The notes beneath the pieces are model-generated. The model was given only the letters and a program-made list of their open reading frames with translations. It was not told the DNA's origin and ran no database searches. DNA of 64,000 bases. It comes from Echinometra lucunter (lineage: Eukaryota; Echinodermata; Echinoidea; Camarodonta; Echinometridae). Location of the stretch: the NCBI GenBank assembly GCA_029962745.1, contig CM057157.1, positions 6,682,279-6,746,278 on the forward strand. The letters are read 5' to 3'. Within the stretch, counting starts at the first letter, position 1; each line of letters opens with the position of its first letter. Both the position numbers and the translations under genes were made by a program. This document shows positions 56,295 through 64,000 of this stretch, piece after piece.

Positions 56295-58784
56295 GGAGGT
56301 GGGGGAAGAAGCATTAAAATATATTTTGTAGCTTTGTGTACAAGGATATCTCTACATTGTATGGATGTTGATGGTCATGTACTGAGAGAAATAAAGAAAG
56401 CAAGATGGGAGCAGGCAGGTGGGAAGAGATTGGGAAAGAAGGGGAATACATGTAGGAGAAGGATAGGGGGTAAGTAGAATTCAGATTCAGATTCAGATTG
56501 ATTTATTGGTCCATTAAGGAAATTCGTTTTGTTGGCATTACAATCAAATATACAACATCAGAAAATGATATACAAACAATACATAATACATACAAAGTTG
56601 CAATTTTACAGTAACATGGTCATACAGAGACGTGGCATCAATTCAGAGAATGATATGAATATATGAATAAACTTACAATATTGATAAGATAAGAGGGATT
56701 CAAATTAATTAGAAAGAGAGAGAGAGGGGAGAGAGGGAAAGAGAGTATAGGAAAAAGGTGTGTGTGTGTGTGTGTGTTGGGAGGGGGGTTCCTACAAAGG
56801 AAAGGAGAAAGAGAGAAGGGGTAAAGCTTATACCTTCATTTGGAAAAATAAAACAGCTTAATACAAGATGATGCATGCAGTGTATGTACAGTAGTCAGTA
56901 CATGATACTGCAGTATCAGCTTTATGTACATGTACATGTAATAATGTGAAATAATGCAAACATGGTGCTTTCTGTGAGAAAATACTGACATATAGCAAGA
57001 CGCTACAAGTATGCATGCATGCATGTGCCATACTTGATACAATGTGAGAGATATAGCCATGCTGTACAATATCTACCGCATCTTGTTGAGACATTTGCTT
57101 GACCTTCACATAACCTTACCAAGGTGTTGGACAGCCTATGGTCTGTCTGGTGTTTCCTGTCCTCTTCTTTGTTAACCCCCCATTTCATAGGGTTCACAAG
57201 TAGGCCAGATTCAGTGCTATTTTCATCTCTTTAATACCCAGGCAGACCATCACCAGATCTATGATCGGCGGATTGCCATTGATACGATGGGGAGGGGGAG
57301 GGGCTTTGGGGCGGGGAAACCTACATGTGGTATTTAATTTTTGCCTATAATGAACATGCTCATCATTTGATTCTTTAAATATTGATATGAAGATGAAATG
57401 CATGATTTCAGATGAGTAGCCAGCTCATAACCTCGTGAAGGTGTGATATATGACAGACTACCATCTGGGACCTGTCTCTCTTGTCCAATTAATACCATTC
57501 TTGTTCACTTTAAATACATAAGAGTATTTGGTACAATATTGTGTTCAATTTACAGATTTTGATAGATGTAATATTCATATTTGGACAGGTCATTTTAAAA
57601 TTTGGTGACAGTGTCCTCTGAGTGATGATTTTGTTGTAGTCTGATTTGAATTTTTTTTTTTTTTTTTTGCATTCAGATTAACTTGTAGAAAATGGAGGGA
57701 ACTTCATAAAGCTGATCTAATTTTATGAATAAATTCAAAACAAATCTAAATTTCATATTGTAATCTTTCAGAAAATTTTTGAAAAGCAAAATTATTGAAG
57801 AGTGATCAGTTTTTGATCTCTATTCCATGAAATTGCTCAGATATAAGAAGAACGGGACATGATAATATGATTCATTTAGTTCTTTTATTTAGAAAAAGGG
57901 AAAGATTTTTTGTCCCTTTTGAAGTTTAAATTCATATTCCTACTGTCTTTACTGTGCACAGACGTAGAATTCCTAACGATGAGTGTGAAGTACAGGACCT
58001 TCTACTACATGTACATAGTCAAGACATAAAAGAAAAGAAAAAAGGTGACAACATTGTGTGCTATGAGACACTTTTTTTCCAAATTTGAGATCCTTTGTTT
58101 TTTGTCTTTTATATTGCTGCATGATGTAGCCTATACACATACTCAATGGTAGCGCGTCCTGTTGCCTTTTGTTTAGTAGTTATACCAACTGAAAGGGTGT
58201 TTAATTGACCAACCACTGATTCCCATGCAAGCCATTTGAAGGCATATTGTGTCAGATGAAGGCTTTAGTCTACCTTTGCAGACCCTTTCCTGCTGAGATT
58301 GCTTTCAGGATACAACCCTTTGATACCGTCATGAAGGCTACATTAACTACATGTATAGATCAGCTTATGTAAATAATGAACGTGCAATAACACGTCAACA
58401 CGCAAATAAAAGAGATTTTTGTCAAAAGTTGCTCAGACAAACTCATGACATCATATTTTGCGCTAACTTTGTAAGAATTTGATTGGTCCACAGTTTTTTG
58501 TGTTGCCAGGAGGCAAAAAATATACACGTACCTCTTGTCTTGATGGTTATTTTTGCCTCCTCATATCCCATTCACTTCTTACACAAAAAACTGGGGGGGG
58601 GGGGATAAATGTATCTGGATTAAGCCTACATTTAAGTGACTGCATTTCTGTAAAGTCCCTTTATTAAAAAATTGTTTTCATTCAGGAAGAAATATCACGG
58701 AATCTGCCTAGGAAGACCACCTGTCTACAGTGACCTAGAGATATGTTGCTTTATTGCCTAGAGCTATGAAAAGCAAGTTCATTT
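55690..58784. other. noncoding
   Basis: The stretch holds a C26 run (56261-56286), a minus-strand LINE tail (56473-56640), GA- and GT-rich repeats (56720-56778), a T run (57650-57668) and a G run (about 58592-58603). A short open stretch behind a good acceptor at 55850 is discussed under findings. No firm exon is present. Confidence 0.5.
56473..56640 (-). repeat. LINE 3' tail
   Basis: On the minus strand the sequence ends AATAAATCAATCTGAATCTG with the ATCTGA unit repeated. This is a microsatellite-like LINE tail similar in design to the one at 40998. Confidence 0.5.
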
Positions 58785-58787
58785 TTA

Positions 58788-59117
58788 AGACATTCAGTCG
58801 TGGGCTTTCTTGGGGAGTGGATCATAATTTCCTGACACCAGACTTTGTGAAAAGCTCTGGAAATACCTGTAATAGAGCTACATTTCTGGAGCACAGCAAA
58901 ACAAGCTGTCCCACTATAAACATTCTTCGGCCTGCTCCGGGCATTTTCGGGCCAGGGAAAGTGAGATAATGACTTTGCCATATAGGGAAAAGGGTGGAAT
59001 ATACAGAGCATTACATAAAGTCTGTTGGTCATAAAACTCATAGTGATGGACAACACCTGTTACTGTGTAAGCACCCATGGTGTCAATTTCCCCATGAAAG
59101 CCCTCGACTGAGCATCT
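58788..59117 (-). mobile_element. TTAA-flanked MITE, second copy
   Basis: The sequence is the reverse-orientation counterpart of 22674-22999 over its full length. The ends are GACATTCAGTCG and CGACTGAGCATC, and TTAA flanks both sides. Confidence 0.8.
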
Positions 59118-59654
59118 TTAATAGTGAGTTATGCAGTAGACCTACATGTACAGCCCATGCTTGGATCATCAGAAAAGTTGTCAAAACCCCATGGGACTGA
59201 CAGTCTTGGTCTCATGGGTCTTCTGACAATTTTTCAGAAGGCCTGTCAGACTGACATTGTTGATCCACAGAGCATCACCTATATTGCATGTCTTGGCTGC
59301 CTCTCCAAGTTAGTCTGATATTGAATGGGTCTAAGTTAAGAACTAGTAAGACCTGGTCCTACCTGTGGAGGATCTCCCACATTTTTAGCCTGACTGAGTT
59401 GGTTAATGAACCTCGCTGGTTCCTGCTGTGAAACCCTATACAAAGATCAATCATATTTGCATGGTCGGGTCAATACTGAGACTCAACACCCCATTCTATT
59501 ATGTACACAGTACACTTACATGAAAATATATTCAGGGTCCTACCTATTTGATAGATAGAATTATGGTTTTCAACAGATAGCTTTGTAAAACCAGAAACTT
59601 TGCATACGATGATTGAAGAATCTCATTCATTTGCATACATTTTGCAAAATGAGA

Positions 59655-60118
59655 AGTGAGAAAGTTATGAAAGTTTGAAAGTCAGTTCACTTTCTATGGC
59701 GATCCTCAGTGTTGCTTCAAAATAGTAACTTTTTTGTACACAAAATTTGATATTTTCTCCATTATCTCTGAAGGTGCAGCTTGTCTCCTTAGCTCAAGAT
59801 ATATCATGGGAAAATGTATTTGACACAACATATATGTATGTTGAACGTTCACAAAGATAAAGCATCATCTTTAGAGAGGCTGCTTGAGATGTATCAAATA
59901 TGAAATTTTGTGTACAAAACATATAGAGAGTTGTCCAGAAAACCTGCCATTTTGAAGCAGCATTGCCACTCTGAGGACTGCCATAGAAAGTAAATCGAGA
60001 CTTTTTCAAACTTTCATGACTTTCTCACTTTATAATTGTTTTTGATGGGGCTTTTAAAAAATGCTTCTCTCTATCCTCTCTTTTCACTAAAGTTTCCCCA
60101 GGGTTTCATTCTCCTTTA
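59655..60118. mobile_element. inverted-repeat element, AAAGGAGAATGAAACCC-type end
   Basis: The arms 59655-59735 and 59945-60030 are imperfect reverse complements sharing GAGAAAGTYATGAAAGTTTG and CTTTCTATGGC. The right terminus CCAGGGTTTCATTCTCCTTTA at 60118 resembles the ends near 19350 and 23083. The left terminus is not resolved. Confidence 0.55.
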
Positions 60119-61836
60119 AAGTTATATGCACCTGGTGTGAAAACTTCAGCCATGTATGTACATGTACAATATTTGAAAGTTTCTGGTTTGAGAGTACTTT
60201 TCTGGCACTTGCAATTCTTTTCCTGTTTCAACTCATAAAGATCTTTTGTTTGTCCTCTGTTATGTAATGTGAATTGATTTGAGGTAATACCATTCCACAG
60301 AAATGGTAAGAAATGTACATCAAAGTTACAAAGTGAATGAACTCCCAAATAAAATTGTAAAATAAGGATTTTTCCTTTTTTGTACTTTTTTTTAAAAAGA
60401 TAGATCTCTCAAAATAACACGCAAATATCACAGACTTTTCTTTAAACCTTTTAGGGAATCTTTAATTACAAGCTCAGCTTTTTATAAGATTCCCTCATAT
60501 TTCACTTTTTTAAAATTAATTTGCCTTAAGCTCATGGTGAATATATTAAGATCTACGTGTTTGTATGTTCCAATTTCCCCCTTTGTATTATGAATGGTCT
60601 TATTCATGATGTCATTCATATGTATATTTATGTATTACTTCTCACTTGCATGCATGTACATGTATCATCATTTATGTGAAATATGAAAATAAACTGAAAC
60701 TGAAACTGATTTGAATTAGTGCATAATGACATGTACTTACTTACATGTACACCCTGCAATCTTCAAATAACTCATTCTTTTCAGATTACGGAGGGCACTT
60801 TTCATATATTCAGTAAAAAATGCGTTTTCACGAAAGACCGTTGTGGTTGTTAATAGAGGGTGATGGGAATTTTTTTTTCCAGTTGCTCTATGAGTGAAAA
60901 TCACAAAGAGCCCTTGGTATGAGAGAATAATTGCTACTCTGAGATTGCTAACCCTCAAATCCAGTTCAAAATGAATTAGACCGTGTGATACATGTAGCCA
61001 TGATTTGCTCGAAAGAAGAATGTCCTGGCGATATTTTTTTCTTAATGTTATCCACCCGATGACTCATACACACTATTTGATCAGGAATGATGCTTGGTAC
61101 AGGTTGGGGAGGTGGTGGAGGGGGGGGGGGGGGGGAGCATTTAGGCATCTGTGTAGATTCTCATACAATGAGCAGAGGCTCAGTTCTGACTGCATGCTGG
61201 TTTTTATTGGAGAGGGAGTGGGCGGAGGCAGTCAGGTAATTTTTCGTCGAAAGGGAAGTTAGTAGTGCTCAAGAGTTGAAATGTAAATGATTAGTATACA
61301 TGTACATGTAGAAAAGACTGAGACTTTTGACTCCATTGAATGATACTTCTGTTCTTTAGGGTACTGTTCTACTTCACTCAGTAGTGTGGAAAAAAAAAAT
61401 GAGTGTGCATTGTGTGGCACTGTAGTGCAGGCAAATTCATGGCATGAATAAAACAGCTGTGACTCAATTTTCACTTACTATTATCTTCCTGAACATGTTT
61501 ATGTTTGTACAAGTTTACTCATAAATATTATGATGTCTTAATCAAAATAGTCAAACAGCATAAAATATTTAAACAAGTGAAGCATAACAGAGTACTGGAG
61601 GTCTACAAGGCTTGCATAATGATGCTGAAATCATGTTCATAGATATAGATGTATCACATTTCTACAAATGAACACCTGAAAAGATTGGGAAAAATTAGAT
61701 GGACAGGGTCGGTAGTAAAAGTGTACATTTGGAAAATGGAAATGATATTCTGAGGCCAAAGTCATTCACAATAGTCACAGTTGGCTGTGCCCAATTTTAT
61801 GCTGGAGGGAATTTAATAATTCCTGTCCTCTTTTCC
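60119..61836. other. noncoding
   Basis: A probable plus-strand LINE tail (about 60600-60705, ending in AAAATAAACTGAAACTGAAA) and a G run (61121-61135) are present. No exon is supported. Confidence 0.5.
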
Positions 61837-61844
61837 TGACGTCA
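61837..61844. promoter_or_regulatory. CRE/ATF-type palindrome TGACGTCA
   Basis: A single perfect TGACGTCA lies at the edge of a CG-richer island (61837-62000). It is outside any recognised repeat, unlike the copies inside the TTAA elements. Function is not shown. Confidence 0.35.
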
Positions 61845-62295
61845 CTTCATCGTTGGGAGAAGTAGCCATCAGCCTCGATGCGTGTAGTATGAACAGTCGA
61901 CAGTTGAGGGCAACCCGAGGCGTATCACGAGAACTTCACGCATTTCAGACTCTGATATAAGCTCAGGCGAGTCGTCAAAGCAAAAACTATCAGCAGCAAA
62001 TGGTTTCTCTAATGATCTGTGTCAGTGTCATTCCATGGTCGAAGGCTTTTAATAAACCCAGAGTTATTCATGAAGGTTTCTAAGTGTAATATGTCTCTCC
62101 AATCCTGTGTTGTTCATCCTCTAAATATGTTTTCACACATCTTTGGATCTTTCTCTCTCCTTTTATTTTTCTGTCTTTCTCATCCTGTACAGATTCTGTC
62201 TTTTTTTTCCAATCTTGTTTGTGTTACACATGTCTATTTTATTGATCATCTGTAGGAATGTGCATGTGTGAAGGATGGGCTTAACCCTCCCATTC

Positions 62296-62382
62296 CCTTC
62301 TCTCTCTCTCTCTCTCTCTTGTTCTCTTTCCCTCTCTCTCTCTCTCTCTCTCTCTCATTCTCTTTCTTTCTCTCTCTATTTC
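62296..62382. repeat. CT dinucleotide repeat
   Basis: Near-pure CT repeats are interrupted by TTGTTCTCTTTCC and CATTCTCTTTC. Confidence 0.85.
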
Positions 62383-63326
62383 TCTGGTTCCTAGTTAGAA
62401 TTTATATATTCATATCATAAAAATGGTGCTTATTTTCTTGGAATTAGCTGTCTTTTTCACATCTCCCTTTCTCCTTCTTTTGTTGAGCTCCTCCAGTCCT
62501 TGAGAACTGCGGAATCCTGGGGATTCACAAAACAGTGTAGACAGTCGCGCGGTTAGATAGAGAGTAAGAGCAACAGAAAAGATAGGGCAAGGAAGTTTGA
62601 GCATACATGTACCTTCATCAGATAAAAAATTGATCTGATCTCCATAGTACATGTCATGCATCATGAATCTGTTACATAATTTGTTGCTTGAATGTTGGTG
62701 CGTGACTATACCTTATTGTAGTAAATGTACATGTACACAATTCGTAATGTTTTTAGACTCTCAGTGTAGACTAGACTCCGTAGATTTATATCTGTGTGTA
62801 ATGAAATGTAACTAAAATGATTTTAGTGCCTCTACACTTTTAGGTTATATTCCTTTTTTTTTCAAATATGAAAAAAACTTCACACTTTGCATTACATGTG
62901 TGCTTGGATTATATAAAAATGCTTTAAAAAAAAATGCTCTTATAATTTTGAATGGTTTGATTTTTATTATTAGTAGTATTAGTATTATTTTTTTTAATTT
63001 GATTTCTTTGCAAATTTCAGTAGAATTATATTTGAATTCTTAGGTTAGAAAGAAAAACATCTTCAGAAATGATTCTGATCCTATTTACTCAACATTGTAA
63101 AGGACATTGGGTACATGTAGCTTTTTCAACATTCTTTGTTAAGACATATGTAAAGCACCTTCCCTCTCAAATATTTACAATTCTTAATTTCCAAAATCCA
63201 TATTCCTTTTTTAATGTTTTCCCCACTATTATGCCATTAAAATTGCATTATACAAATGCTGCATTTGTATTTCATTTGCATGTATATGTACATACATTTA
63301 CATGCAAATGTGCATCAAATATTATA
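62383..63326. other. noncoding, nothing recognised
   Basis: The stretch is AT-rich with TACATGTA motifs. No supported gene or element is present. Confidence 0.45.
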
Positions 63327-63522
63327 CACTCTATTGGTCAAAAAAACCAATGTGTTGGTGAATATGTGTCTGACCAAAAATATTGGTGAAGATCGACCAA
63401 TGTGACGGTCAACATTACCAAATTATTGGTTAAAATGTACCAAAGTTTTGGTTGATTTTAACCAGTTTTATTTTGGTCAGATAGTATTCACCAACAAATT
63501 TGACCAATCCTTTTTTAGAGTG
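63327..63522. mobile_element. 196 bp MITE with CACTCTA ends and TA duplication
   Basis: CACTCTA at the left and TAGAGTG at the right are flanked by TA. The interior consists of repeated TTGGT and ACCAA phrases in both orientations, giving a highly self-complementary element. Confidence 0.75.
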
Positions 63523-63524
63523 TA

Positions 63525-64000
63525 TAGAACATTTTGGTATTTAACAGTTGACACCTACATGTATTACTGGAACAATTATTCAGTATGGAAAAGAATAGAA
63601 ATAACAAACAGATCTATTTACCAGCTCCTAATGTAGTGCCATTATAAGAGAAAAAGTAATAAGACTCCTCTTTCATTATATTCCCCTATCCACCTCACCC
63701 CTGTCCTCTTTCAGTGTAATTATTGGCTGGTATGGGCCTGAATAGAAGGTAGTAGATTATTGCACGAGATTGCTTTCAAACCGCAGGGGGATCGTGGGCT
63801 CTCACTAAATTAAATAATCTAGGTAATTTTGTGCACAGACAAGAGCTAAGTGTTTGGTAGCAATATAGAGAATGGCTTTCTGTGGTAGACTGCAATAAAC
63901 CAAGTGGTGCAGCTGTGCCACCCCCTTTTGGTAAATTTGTCTCTCAGTCATTTCCCTGATATATTTTGAATTAAAAGAAGTAGTGGTGAATTGTGAATGG
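63525..64000. other. noncoding end of window
   Basis: No exon or repeat was recognised in the last 475 bases. If the PDZ gene continues, this is still intron. Confidence 0.4.

Noticed and set aside
58693..58738. Exon of the PDZ gene after TTTCATTCAG
   Set aside because: In the required phase an in-frame TAG occurs after eight codons, and no donor follows.
1..64000. CRISPR arrays, bacterial operons, rRNA genes, viral genes
   Set aside because: The repeats are inverted-end transposons, minisatellites or homopolymers; no regularly spaced repeat array, rRNA signature or viral capsid/polymerase phrase was seen.

Overview
This is a eukaryotic, intron-rich, repeat-dense window, most likely from a sea urchin or a close marine deuterostome. 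Exons are short and bounded by GT/AG sites. The window holds a tRNA-derived SINE ending in GCGCTATATAAAT plus ATT repeats, many small terminal-inverted-repeat elements, long pure G or C runs, and a striking excess of the oligomer TACATGTA. The species assignment is inference; the gene content alone fits any bilaterian. No bacterial-type operon, CRISPR array or rRNA is present. Four protein-coding genes can be supported. (1) 536-3159, plus: the terminal exon of a C2H2 zinc-finger protein; its 5' exons lie outside the window. (2) 12770-25854, plus: the complete eight-exon gene for ZRANB2, an RNA-binding splicing factor with two RanBP2-type fingers, an acidic stretch and an Arg/Ser tail (318 residues as assembled here), with a poly(A) signal at 26104. 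(3) 34210-32964, minus: MRPL55, a mitochondrial large-subunit ribosomal protein with two coding exons (123 residues) and a possible noncoding first exon near 36620. (4) 42552-44034, plus: the large first coding exon of a PDZ protein with a Par-6-like PDZ domain and an upstream CRIB-like motif; its remaining exons were not located and the intron probably runs past the window end. Layout: 3.2-12.7 kb is intergenic and packed with repeats (a hammerhead-like retroelement fragment, a SINE, TTAA-flanked elements carrying paired TGACGTCA sites, and a 3.2 kb inverted-repeat-bounded element). 12.8-26.2 kb is ZRANB2, whose introns hold a dead LINE and several MITEs. 26.2-32.9 kb is intergenic with MITEs. 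33-36.7 kb is MRPL55. 37-42.4 kb is intergenic with a second, inverted copy of the large element and a minus-strand LINE 3' end. 42.5-64 kb is the PDZ exon followed by about 20 kb with no confirmed exon but several very well-preserved transposon insertions. The most informative structure outside the genes is at 51660-53398. There a Harbinger-like element has been invaded, at an internal TAA site and in the opposite orientation, by another copy of its own family. Both target-site duplications survive, and the inner copy itself supplies the unoccupied sequence. Two hAT-like elements (50073-50538 and 55351-55681) have perfect 8 bp target duplications. The genes are functionally unrelated neighbours, apart from the general link that one acts in pre-mRNA splicing and one in mitochondrial translation.
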